In this document: piece after piece, positions 1-9,835 of the stretch
Numbering within the stretch: position 1 is the first letter of the stretch
Layout of the letters: every line of letters starts with the position of its first letter
DNA from: Dama dama
Taxonomy: Eukaryota > Chordata > Mammalia > Artiodactyla > Cervidae
NCBI RefSeq assembly: GCF_033118175.1
Contig: NC_083693.1
Span: forward strand, 54,863,981 to 54,927,980
DNA length: 64,000 nucleotides
Reading direction: 5' to 3'
Translations under genes and position numbers: made by a program
The notes under the pieces: model-generated
What the model saw: the letters and a program-made list of their open reading frames with translations, nothing else
Databases searched by the model: none
What the model was told of the DNA's origin: nothing

Positions 1-2149
1 TCCATTGTTATCAGAACAAAGATCACTCACTCTGAATGGCTCAAGATATGTAAACACAGCTGGTCTAATAGCTTGAGTAGCAATGAAACACCACACAGAA
101 GAGCTGGATTCAGGTGTGACCTAAAGACTCAGACGCTCTTGTGCAGAAAGCCCAGAGGCGGTACATTCTACTCCTGATCTATACAATCTATTCCTGATTG
201 AGAAGAAAAACTTACGCTCTCTAGAGAAGTTTCCTTCTTGATAAACCTTAGAACTATGTTTAGCCTTTTGGATTTCCCAGATAAGTAAGATTTCAAAAAA
301 AAAAATGTTGGGGGACTCAGATAAAACTGCCAACTTTCAATCATGCTTAGTAAGAAACCTAAAAAAATCGACCTTCTCTATCATTTTATGATAAAAGAAC
401 ATTATAACATAAAAATACTAATAAAGCATACCCTTTTAAAATTGAATGCATTTAAGCTGTACCAAAATCTCTGTCTTCTTATTTTGCAGGGTACTAGACA
501 ACAGTTGATTACACACAGTGTGGTGTTTGGGCCCAGAGGCCTCATCATCCTCTGGTAAGGGCTGTTGACTGATGCGCTGATGTCTGAAGCCACAAGCAGC
601 ATCAGGTGGGGACCACTTTCCTCAGGGCCAGGCGAAGAGTGAGCTTGTAAAACCCTAACATTTCACAGAACGTGCCACTTCAAGCACACTCTGGCCACAA
701 AGCAAGGCTCATATGCTGCCTGGTCTCCTTCAGGAGCAAGTCATGCCACTGAGGGCCTTTGTGAGCTGTGAAAAGAGAGAGAACTCTTGTAGCCTGGCAC
801 TCGGCACTCATATTTTAACTGTACCAGAAGCAAAGCAAAGGAATTGTTTTCAGTATTTTAAAATCTCATCCAGACCTTCCAAACTTCATGTTTTGAAATC
901 CTTGATATTTGCAAGGGGTAAATCCTAAAACACGCCAAAGAAAAAAAAAAAAACAACAAAACTTCCAAATCTGTGAATATGAGGATTTTTGCACAGGTTC
1001 CTCATGTTTTAAAGAATTATTTGGGTTTTTTGTTTATTTGTTTGATTTTTGAGACATATTTATTCCCAAAGCATATCATCTTCTGAAATCAGGCAACTTT
1101 TGAAAGATTTACTCACTTTATCTTTCATATGATGACTATTTCTCCTTTTCACTAAAACCAAGTTTTTAATCACCTCAAGAGTGACTGCCTAGGTCAGGAG
1201 TAGAGAAGAAAAAAGTCTGATTGGAGAGGGTTTCAGAGTGACCAACTAGGCTAGCTTACTAGCTCCTCAATCACCCCCAACACTGGCTTCAAAGTACATG
1301 TGATTCGAATTTGAACCTCAGAAAAACTGCCAATTAACACATCACAAACCTTCATGGTCGATTGCAAATATTCAAAACCCAGAGTGTTAAATCTGTGAAT
1401 TCCAAGGGTCTCCTGCATAGTTCTCTGGCAGTTCAGTGTTACATAATTTGGGGTGAGAAATCCAGGCTCCTGCTGGAATGGTAACGATCACTAACGACAT
1501 CTTCTTTTGTTGCAATTCAAAGCACAATAGAACACAAGTGAAATATATATGTATATATAGGAAATATATTTTTAAAAACAAACATGCCAATTGCCAACAT
1601 GATCTTTGCTTGTTTTCACTATGCACTGGCATGATGGTAAATGGGTATTATGAATTAAGAAACTGGGAGATGGCTGAACACTGTTCAGGAGGAAAAGCTG
1701 GTTAAAGGTCTCTTTAGTGCTGAGGTACTGGGTTAAAGAAAAAATATCTCACATTTACCAGCATTCTTGAGGATTTCATGTTCTTTCAAAATAAACTTAA
1801 AATACTTTGCCTGGTTGCATGCATGATGACAGATTTTGAGAAGAAAAATAGTCACCTACCAGCCACTGGGTGGCTAAACAACAGTGTGGAATGTTTACGC
1901 CTTTCCAGCTGTGAGTGATGAGTTAGTCCTCCCAGACACTGCTACACTACAAGGCTCACCCTTGAAGGCACCCATGTCACAAAGGCCATATCACTTCACT
2001 TTCCTCTGGAAAGACCCCTGATGGGCATATAAGTGCTAAGTCAGAAATAGAATATGTGATGGAAAAAGACGCCCTGCATGGCTCATCCTCAGATTGCATG
2101 GGTCTCAGAGGGAATACGTTCCAAAGTTTAAAAAGTCCAAGCGATGTAC
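1..2149. other. Unique intronic DNA, no gene seen
   Basis: AT-rich sequence with only short low-complexity runs: a poly(A)-like run near 940-960 and a short AT-alternating run near 1545-1580. The open frames here are under 100 codons, overlap one another on both strands and show no splice context. I see no transposon that I can name. Confidence 0.6.
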
Positions 2150-2265
2150 ATCTATTAAGTATTTATTTGAAATCTATAGTTGTTTGGAATAAGTTATGAG
2201 AGAAGAAAAATAAACAGTCCCTGTCCTAAAAGAGCTCAAAATCTCATTGTGTTGATAAGAAGCAA
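2150..2265 (-). mobile_element. L2 LINE 3' fragment (antisense), degraded
   Basis: The order (attaagtatttatt, then cagtccctgtcct, then gagctcaaaatctca) matches the antisense L2 3' end, where a TTTATTGAG-like start is followed by CCCTGCCCT and GAGCTTACAGTCTA. Heavily mutated. A MIR in the same orientation follows directly. Confidence 0.45.
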
Positions 2266-2269
2266 CATG

Positions 2270-2475
2270 CTAACGGCAAATATAATAGTGCCATTTATTG
2301 AATGCTTACCAGATGGCTGCTGCTGTGCAATTTCATTTAATCATCACGATAATCCTACGTGGAGGATTCTAAGGCTGTCAACAGTTCTAAGGTTGTCTTG
2401 TCTAAGGTTATGGTCAAGAAAACTGAGGCTGAGAGAAGTAATTTGCCCAGTCAGGTGTCTTTGACTTGAAAGCTC
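2270..2475 (-). mobile_element. MIR SINE (antisense)
   Basis: Shows the antisense MIR order: ATTTATTGAATGCTTACC, TTCATTTAATCATCACGATAA, then GAAAACTGAGGCTGAGAGAAG and AATTTGCCCAGTCA. The core region is recognisable despite many substitutions. No target-site duplication is visible, as expected for this age. Confidence 0.65.
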
Positions 2476-2493
2476 ATGTTTTTAACATTTCAT

Positions 2494-2528
2494 GATACAT
2501 ACATACATACATATGTACATACATACAC
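2494..2528. repeat. (CATA)n microsatellite
   Basis: Tandem tetranucleotide CATA, about eight units with one interruption (ATATGT). Short; length probably varies between individuals. Confidence 0.85.
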
Positions 2529-2784
2529 AGATGACACTGGGAAAAATAGAATTGTGACAAGGTGAAGAGTCCCTGTTACTTGTTGATGCTTTATGTAATG
2601 AACGAACATGAACTTTACTCAATGTCCGTCTGATGGGTAGTGGTAGATGTCTTGGTTTAATATGCCTACCTCTACTGAACAGGTGAGGGGAATGTCCAGA
2701 TACCAGCTCGAATTTCTTCTTTCCTTTATGACAGATCTTCTGAGTCTTCCTTTGTTCTCTTCTAATAATGCATGTCACCTTTTT

Positions 2785-2880
2785 GCAATTTATGTTTCTG
2801 TACCAGACTATAAGCTCTTGAGCAAAAAGGATGTAGTTGCTCTCTTAATACTCCTCAAGTGTTTTATATATAGTAGCAAC
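2785..2880 (+). mobile_element. L2 LINE 3' fragment (sense), degraded
   Basis: TTATGTTTCTGTACCAGACTATAAGCTC with a following GAGCAAAAAGGATG resembles the sense L2 tail, in which ACTAGAATGTAAGCTCC is followed by ATGAGGGCAGGGACC. Only this core is recognisable. The surrounding 2530-3280 bases show nothing else that I can name. Confidence 0.4.
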
Positions 2881-3284
2881 TTGACATCTGTAAATTCTAA
2901 CAGCTTCATCCATTACTCAGCAAGTATAGGAAGTAGTTGCCTTGTGGATGCTCTTGATTTCTTTGCTTATATTGTTAGTTTATAGAAATTCCTTTGGTTT
3001 ACATGTTATCAGATATTATTCCATGTGACATTGGAAAAAGATTCAGAAAGCAACAGAAAAGTTTTTTTCAATATCTTTCTTGAGATTACTTCAGGTAAAC
3101 CAGTAAAAGGAAAAGAACTGACAGCTTGCTAGATAGATTTTGATAATGATATATTCTGGACTGCAAATTCTAAGATGAACAGAAGACTCTATATACATCT
3201 TATTAACAAGGGTTGGGTTTTTTAAAAGACTGTTTTTTAAAGTCTTTACTGAACTTATCACAATATTGCCTCTTTTTTTTTCCA

Positions 3285-3405
3285 TTTTTTTTTTTTTTTT
3301 ATGGTCACGAGGCATATGGGATCTTAGTTCCTCGACCAGGGATCACACCTGCACCCCCTGCACAGGAAGGTGAAGTATTAACCACTGGACTGCCAGGGAA
3401 GTCCC
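3285..3405 (-). mobile_element. CHR-2-type SINE (antisense)
   Basis: A poly(T) run is followed by GGGATCTTAGTTCCTCGACC, AGGGATCACACCTGC, TTAACCACTGGACTGCCAGG and GAAGTCCC. This is the reverse complement of the Cetartiodactyla tRNA-derived CHR-2 SINE head and body. Full length for the short form; about 120 bp. Confidence 0.85.
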
Positions 3406-4590
3406 AAAAGACTAGGTTTAAAGGAAAAAATTTTTAAAGGGACAGTAAGAACTCACATTATCTACTTGTCTCTGAGGACACTAACTCTGGAAACCTTTCT
3501 TTCCTTAATAATATAAAATTTCTCAATTATCCTCTTATTTAATTAAAACAAACTGTTGCAAATTAAAGGGAAAAGCTGAAGTTTCAATTTCAGAAATCAC
3601 CACTTTTAAATCATTTTCATGAAAATTTAAAATAATTTAAAATTGATCCCAATGGTTCTCATGTGCAATAATTTTAATCACCTTTGCTAGATTTTATAAA
3701 CATAACAACAGAAGTTCACATACTTTATTCCTATCACTCATAAGATTTTACTCCCCTCAGCCAAGAGTTGTCTACGAAAAAGTCTACAATTGTTCATTTC
3801 CAAATAACTGTTTGAATAGAAGTTCATTCCCATATGACTTGTAAGAAGAAGTATGTCAGCTTTAGTGAAAGATGAACAATTGCCACTCAGGAAATCAACA
3901 GCAGAAAAGGGGAAGAGTAGACCCATGTATAAGTTTGGTTCCTAGAATACTTCGATAGATTTACCCCCAGAAACTCAACATAGAATGGTTGAAAGGAACC
4001 AGGGATGTGAAGTTTGTATAGAGCTCTGCAAAAGATCTATTCCCAGCTAACTTGTATAATTTTATAAATTGTCAAATATTTAAGGACTTTGAAAGTCACA
4101 AACAGTCAACTCTGGATGTGGAAAAAGAAACATTGCTTTCCAGAGCTGGGTTTCTAGGAGGGCAATATATTTAGCTAAGCCAGGGGTTCTGGACTGCAAA
4201 GTCGCCAGCATAGACATTGTAGGCAAGGTTTGGAAGACTGGATGTGTATAAAACCCACTGAAAGAGAAAGAGCCTTCTTTACTCCAAAATAAAACAACCA
4301 ATAAATATCTGTTTCATGGCTGTCCCCAAGCAGAGGAGTACTCATCCTGCTTTCTCCCACTGTTTAGGGCTGGGAGTAACCTTTGCACCAGTGGCCCACA
4401 TTTAGTGAGGACTGAAATTCTTTCACATCGCACTCATTAATACTAGCCATCACACTAAATAGTTCTCTCACAGCACCCCCCTCTCGCCCCCAAATGCCCT
4501 GGCCTAATATTTCTTTGACTTCCTCACTTCTATTTTTTTTTTTTAACTACCACCTCATTTTAGCAAGCTGTTCCCAAAGTCTGGGCTTTA
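3406..4590. other. Unique intronic DNA, nothing recognised
   Basis: AT-rich sequence without a named repeat. Short frames occur on both strands but none has supporting splice sites or a familiar motif. A run of T near 4530-4545 is low complexity. Confidence 0.55.
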
Positions 4591-5300
4591 CATTACCTGG
4601 AATTGAGACATCTGGAGACACTAAGAGTCACCAGCCCATTTTTCCATCCTTGCCCCACCCCTCTGTCCATCTTGGTTCAGTAATACCTGCCTTTCAACCT
4701 CATCTGGACCTGCTCCTTTCATCTCTCCCACTCATCCCAGTCTAATGAAACTCTTTCCTTATTTTTGGTATGTTCTTTTACTTTTTGCAATCACACTCAA
4801 CCCATCATTTCTAAGAACTTCCACCAACTGCTTTCTTTGCTGCTATCCTCAGGTTCCAGCATCACTGGAGAATATCACATGGTCTGAAAATTGGTGCCAC
4901 CTCAAATGTATGCCCCATGTCAACTGGGAACTTAATGACTCCTAATACTGCTATGAGTTCCTGGTCTTTTTTCTGTTCTCACAGGTGCTATTTCTAACCT
5001 TCACACCACTTTTCTCAAGTTCCTTCTTCACTATCAGCAGATAATCTTGCCTTCCATTTCACAGAGTCAATAATGGTTGTCAGGGAGGATATCTGTCAAC
5101 ATCCAGCTCCCCACCTTTAACTCTATTTACCTTCACACATCCTGTCTCAGAAAACTGGAGACAGCTCATCCTGTTAGATTGTATTCTGCTACCAGCATCA
5201 TCAACTCCTGCCTCCCTAGAGGTTTAGATCTGGAAATTACCTCTTTCTCAGATAAAATCTAGAATAAATCCGTCTCATCTTAAAAAAAAATTAAAAAATG
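4591..5300 (+). other. Pyrimidine-rich stretch, possibly ancient LINE-derived
   Basis: Long CT-rich sequence with many CTCCC, TTCCA and CACACC words, ending in a short A-run near 5281-5296. The composition and terminal A-run suggest an old sense-oriented retroelement remnant, but I cannot match it to a family. Confidence 0.3.
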
Positions 5301-5308
5301 ACCTCTCT

Positions 5309-5765
5309 TGTGGGTTGAATAGTGGCCCAAAGATGTAGGTCCAAGTCTTAACTCCCAGCACCTATGACTGTGACCTGATTTGGAAATAGGGTCTTTGAAG
5401 ATTAATTATCTCACAATGACATCCTCCTGGATTTGAGTGAGTCCCAAATCCAATGATGGATGTTCTTAGAAAAGACAGAAAAGGAGAAGACACACAGAGG
5501 AGAAAGTCCTATGAAGACAGAGGCAGAGCATGGGGTTCTGCTGCCCCAAGCCAAGGAATGCCATGGACTGCTGGCAGCCACCAAGAGCCAGGAGCCAGGA
5601 GTTAGGTACAGAGTGGGCTCTCTCTCAGAGGCTCCGGAAGGAACCGACTCTGAAGACACCTTGATCGTGGCCTTCTAGCTCCCAGACTGAGAGAGAACAC
5701 GTTCCTGTTCTTTAAAGCCATGCAGTCTGCGGTCTTTGTTACAGCAGCCCTGGGGAACAAATACA
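5309..5765 (+). mobile_element. LTR-like ancient mammalian repeat (MaLR-like, family uncertain)
   Basis: Begins TGTGGGTTGAATAGTGGCCC and ends GTTACAGCAGCCC then AACAAATACA, with GTGACCTGATTTGGAAATAG, GAGGCAGAGCATGGGG and ACACCTTGATCGTGGCCTTC between. This word order belongs to a widely dispersed placental repeat with TG...CA ends, like MLT1-type LTRs. No flanking duplication is clear. It is non-coding. Confidence 0.55.
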
Positions 5766-5769
5766 TCCT

Positions 5770-6180
5770 CCCTTCCACAAGTCCTGCTACTTATCAACGA
5801 TTTCATGATTCTCCTTTCCTACTAAGACTCTTTGCGTTTATTATACTCTATATCATACCCTGCCTGTAAAACTGGACTTGTGCTCCCCAAAGACATTATT
5901 TCCCACCACCCACATCCAGTGGGAACTCCCAGTCCTCCCCTCACTGGGCTGTCTGCTGCATTCCTTGCTGTTTGTGGTCCCCTCCTTCACTCTTCACAGC
6001 TCTCTTCTCCCCAGGTTTCCGAGATACCTCCTGCCCCTGCAGCACTTCCTACTTTTTGGTTGCTCCTTCCCTCCTTTTTGTCTGAAATTTCAGCATACCT
6101 GGGCTTCTTCCTTGGCCCTCTTCTCACTCTCCAAGGCATTCTGGCTCCATCTCCTACACACACGTCACGTCTAGACTTTC
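5770..6180 (+). other. Pyrimidine-rich stretch, family not recognised
   Basis: CT-rich sequence resembling 4591-5300 in composition. Two overlapping plus-strand frames of 98 and 125 codons exist only because CT-rich DNA lacks stops; neither has a familiar motif. The LTR-like element at 5309-5765 may have inserted into a single older CT-rich unit spanning 4591-6180; this is inference. Confidence 0.3.
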
Positions 6181-6364
6181 TAATGCAGTCAGAAAAGGAT
6201 GATGTGTAGAAAGACTAATTTGTACAAACATCTCTGAGCTTCAGTTTTTTCCTTTATATTATGATGAGGCCACCAACTTATAGCATTGCCTCCAAGGCAT
6301 GAAAAGTATGTAGTGATGACTCAACATAGATTATCTTCTTCCCCTGTCCATCTCCTTAGCTCAA

Positions 6365-6790
6365 GTTCATTTCCTCATTCATTCACTCTAGAAATACTTA
6401 TTGAGTACTACCATGAACAGGTCTGCTCTAGCAACACTAGACAGACAAGGTAACTTACACTCTAGTGGAAGCAAAAGAAAATGAACAAATAGACACAAGG
6501 GAACATTTCAGATAGTAATGACTTCTATAAAAGATAAGAAAAATAGACTGATATATATTAGTGAATGATCAGGAACAGGTGATATTTCAACCAGTGTGCT
6601 TAGGGAGTATCTCTCTGAAAAGGCTATAAATGAGCTGAATGCTGAGTGACGAGAAGACAGCCTTGCAAAGAGCTGGCAGAAGGAACATTCTGGGTAGAAG
6701 GAACTTTGAGTACAGAGGATAAAGGTAGAAGTGAGCTTGGTAGGGTGAGAACAGGAAGGAGGCCACAGGTCTGCAGTGCAGTGAGCAGAG
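6365..6790 (-). mobile_element. L2 LINE 3' end (antisense)
   Basis: TCATTCATTCACTCTAGAAA, then ACTTATTGAGTACTACCATG, GACAGACAAGGTAACTTACA, TCTAGTGGAAGC and AATGAACAAATAGACAC follow the antisense L2 tail in order. Further on come GAGGAAGAGC-like and GGAACATTCTGGG words typical of the inner L2 region. Diverged and gapped. Confidence 0.6.
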
Positions 6791-6792
6791 AA

Positions 6793-7620
6793 AGGTCACA
6801 ATCTCTCATCTGGACGACTGCAATTGCTTCTGAAAGGACCTGTCCCTGTGGGTCTCTTCCCACTATGAATCCTCCTTACTGTTGCCATTGTGATCTTATT
6901 AAAATAGTAATAACAGAAAACAGTGTGGAGCATATCAAATGTATCAGACATTGAGTGCTTTGCACACACTGGACAATTTAATCACATCCCAGCAACTCTC
7001 TGAGGTAAGTATCATCATCTATTTTCTCCATTTAACAGGTGGGAAAATGAGACACAGAGAGATTAAGTAACTTTCATGAGTCCCAGAGAATGTCAGTGAT
7101 GGAGCTGGGATCTGAATCCAAGAAGTGGGGTTTGAACATATATCTGGATGTGTCACACTCCTGACCTAAATCCCTCAGAGGCTGCCCAGGACTTTCAGGA
7201 TTAGAGTGTGAGCTATTTCGTCATCTGCCCCTGGCTCCCTCCCCAGCTTGGGTTTCCCCTGAATACACCCAGATCACTTACTGGCCTGGAACATGCCATG
7301 TGTTCTCATGTATCACCCCTTTGCATGTGGTCTGCCCTCTGCCTGGAACACTCTTTCTCCTCCTGTCACCTGGCCGTTTCGAGGATTTGGTCAAGACTCA
7401 GCTCAGCTGTCATCTCCTCACTGACAGTTCACCCATCTTTCCTGTGACACGGTCATCATAACACACATCATTAAGCAATGTATTGTACCTACCTCCGGAT
7501 TACACTGGGGATGGCTTAGAGGTGAACACTATCAGATTCACATTTTTAGCCCAGCACTTAACATAGTATCACACGCATAGATGACTCTCATTAAAACACT
7601 GTTGAATAGATGAATAGGGA
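6793..7620 (+). mobile_element. L2 LINE 3' end (sense), interrupted by a MIR
   Basis: TCATCTGGACGACTGCAATT and TGTGATCTTATTAAAA lie before the nested MIR; CCTCAGAGGCTGCCC, CTGCCTGGAACACTC, CAGCTCAGCTGTCATCTCCT and the terminal AGCCCAGCACTTAACATAGT then GTTGAATAGATGAATAG lie after it. This is the full order of the L2 3' region. It sits head to head with the antisense L2 on its left. Confidence 0.7.
6925..7144 (-). mobile_element. MIR SINE (antisense) nested in L2
   Basis: GAGTGCTTTGCACACACTGG, ATTTAATCACATCCCAGCAA, GAGGTAAGTATCATCATC, AAATGAGACACAGAGAGATT and GGAGCTGGGATCTGAATCC follow the antisense MIR consensus. It splits the L2 unit, so it inserted after that L2 copy. Confidence 0.65.
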
Positions 7621-7637
7621 CAGTGAGGGATGTACCA

Positions 7638-8225
7638 CTATTTTGAGTGCTTACTTTGTGCCAGGAACTGAGTTAAGCTTCTTCCATATTGTTTTGGACT
7701 AAATGGTTGTGTTCCCCCAGATTCATATGTTGAAGCCCTATCCCCCAATATGATGATACTTGAAGACAGGGTCTTTAGTGACGTAATTAAGGTTAAATGA
7801 TACCATAACGGTGGGACCCTAATCTGATGGAATTATGTCCTTTTAAGAGGACAGAAGACCAGGGAGTTCTCTGTGCTGCACAGAGAAAAGGCCATGTGAG
7901 TACAGAGTGAGAAGGCTGCCATCTGCAAACCAGGAAGAAAGCTCTCACCAGAAATCAATTGTACTGGCACCTTGATCTTGGACTTCCAGACTCCAGAAAT
8001 GCAAAAAAATTAATTTCAGTTGTTTAAGCCACCCAATCTGTGTATTTTGTTACGTCATTAAGTGGACAAATACATACTGTTCGATTTGATGTCACAGTCA
8101 CCTGATAAGGTCAGTACCCCCTTATTTAGAAAGAGACAAATGGAGGCTTAGAGTGAATGACATGCTTTTGATCACACATAGTGGTGCAGCCATGATTTGG
8201 ATTACTGAGCCCAACACTCAGGAAC
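7638..8225 (-). mobile_element. MIR SINE (antisense) split by an LTR
   Basis: The left part, 7638-7689, reads GAGTGCTTACTTTGTGCCAG. The right part, about 8075-8225, reads CACCTGATAAGGTCAG, GACAAATGGAGGCTTAGAG and TGGTGCAGCCATGATTTGG. Together they form one antisense MIR whose middle was interrupted by the LTR at 7690-8074. Confidence 0.55.
7690..8074 (+). mobile_element. MLT1-type MaLR solo LTR
   Basis: Starts TGTTTTGGACTAAATGG and ends GTGGACAAATACA. Internal landmarks are CCCAGATTCATATGTTGAAG, GGGACCCTAATCTGATGG, GGCCATGTGAGTACAGAG, CATCTGCAAACCAGGAAG and ACCTTGATCTTGGACTTCC, which is the usual MLT1 order. About 385 bp, near full LTR length, and with no internal viral coding sequence. Confidence 0.7.
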
Positions 8226-8871
8226 AAGAAAAGCAAAAGGGTCTGTTCATCAAGATCTTAAATTTCTTTGGGGCATAACTAAAACACCCAAGCAAGATGA
8301 TGTGGGCAATGCCCAAATCTTTCCCTTAGTTTCCTGTTTTGTGCTTCTGGTAACCCAGACAACATGTCCACTTTGATGTCTCCTTTCCCCCCAGCTCAAT
8401 CCAACATTTGCTCTTTCCTAAAAGCTTTCTTTACTCTTAGATGACATCGTGTTTCTCTTTATCACCCCAAAAGAAGCCCTTGGGATCACAAAGCTGATTC
8501 ATTTCTGTATTTTGTCACTTCATCCCTGTTAACTGCCACCTCCCTACCCAAGTCCCATAATTTCTTGTTTCCTGATGTTCCTTCATAAGGCCCCTCCCCG
8601 ACTTCCCCAGCACCCGCACCCACCACAGCCCACCTGATTTCTCTCCTAAGTTTCTGCAAAAGCCTCTGAACTGTGGCTCTGCCTTTAGCTCCAACCACCC
8701 AATCAAGCACTAAATTACAACTCTATTCAACTCTTCCAGGTGGGGATAAGTGTGGCTCTTACTAAGACATCAACAGCTCTGAGGCAGCGGCTACACATTA
8801 CCATTTCCTTCATACCTTTTAACAACAGCAGTGCTTCTAACCTCATTTATTTCCCCCTCCTATCAAGGACT
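8226..8871. other. Unique, partly pyrimidine-rich DNA, no gene seen
   Basis: CT-rich from about 8380 to 8700. The overlapping minus-strand frames here (63 and 74 codons) show no motif or splice context. No repeat is named with confidence. Confidence 0.5.
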
Positions 8872-9079
8872 GGGTTTCCCTCGTGGCTCAGTGGTAAAGA
8901 ATCCACCTGCCAATGCAGGAAACACAGGTTCGATCCCGTGGGTTGGGAAGATTTCCTGCAGAAGGAAACAGCAACCCACTCCAGTATTCTTGCCTGGGAA
9001 ATCCCATGGACAGAGAAGCCTGGTGTGCTACAGTCCACGGGTCACAAGAGTCAGACACGACTTGGCAACTAAACAACAA
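8872..9079 (+). mobile_element. Bov-tA SINE (sense), full length
   Basis: The tRNA-derived head reads GGGTTTCCCTCGTGGCTCAG with a box B-like GGTTCGATCC. The Bov-A body follows with GCAACCCACTCCAGTATTC and CCATGGACAGAGAAGCCTGG. The tail is AACTAAACAACAA. Ruminant-specific. It supplies several false frames on both strands. Confidence 0.93.
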
Positions 9080-9369
9080 TCATGAATCTTCCTTGAGAAA
9101 TGAAGACTATGGATTCTTCCCCAAAAAACACATGTACATACAAAAACTGGCTGAAAGCTTCACACCTGCTGAGGTCTATGAAGCCTAAGTTAAGATTGCT
9201 GCTTTCTGAACATTGATAACCAGGCTGGTTGGTTAGTACCTGTGCACTCCACTTTCTGCTCTCATCCCCCCATGAGTGAAACTGAAAAGTTACATTGTAT
9301 ACAAAGGTTAGGGAGGGAAGAAGTCATTTGGTAAGGCTCAACTAAGGTGGGGCGTGATCTAGATTTTCA

Positions 9370-9835
9370 GGTACGGTTAGGATTGAGAAAGCAGGGGGAA
9401 AATGGTATTCAAGGCAGGGAGAAAGGCATGAATAGGGTATGATGTGGAGACAGCAAGGTGACCCACTTGAGGAGATCTAAGAGCATGCTTGAACAGAGCA
9501 AGGGATGTAAGAGGGTAAGGTAGAATCAAACCTGACCTGGCGTGGAGAAGGCAGTGAGGAGTCTGTGGAAGTTTCTGAGCAGAGAAAACATGATGAGAGT
9601 GATGTTCAGACAAGTGGACACAGAAAAGAAGAGCTGAGGGGTATTGGAAATAGAAAGGCTGGCCAAAGCAACTACAATGATAACAGTGGGAATTGGAGAG
9701 GCAGAGAATTGTTCCAGAAACAGAACCAGGATTTGGTGAGGGATGGATTCAAGGATCTAGAGCTGAAAAGAGCCTGGAAGTTGGCAGGACCAGTGGAGCA
9801 GAGGGAGAAACCACAGGATAGTGTGGGTGCACCAA
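9370..9835 (-). mobile_element. L2 LINE internal 3' region (antisense), degraded
   Basis: Purine-rich antisense sequence with GTCTGTGGAAGTTTCTGAGC, AGAGAAAACATGATGAGAG and GGAATTGGAGAGGCAGAG. These match the inner L2 tail where a GAGCAGAGGAGTGACATGA-like word is followed by purine-rich DNA. The 91-codon plus-strand frame here is a by-product of the purine bias. Confidence 0.45.

Noticed and set aside
5832..6209. 125-codon plus-strand frame
   Set aside because: CT-rich DNA lacks stop codons; the product is proline-, serine- and leucine-rich with no domain, and a second frame overlaps it.
8872..8945. tRNA-like box A/box B sequence
   Set aside because: This is the tRNA-derived head of a Bov-tA SINE, not a tRNA gene; the acceptor stem is not closed. 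The same applies to the other Bov-tA and CHR heads.
8740..9188. Six overlapping frames on both strands, some over 90 codons
   Set aside because: All lie within or across the Bov-tA SINE at 8872-9079; Bov-tA is free of stops in several frames.
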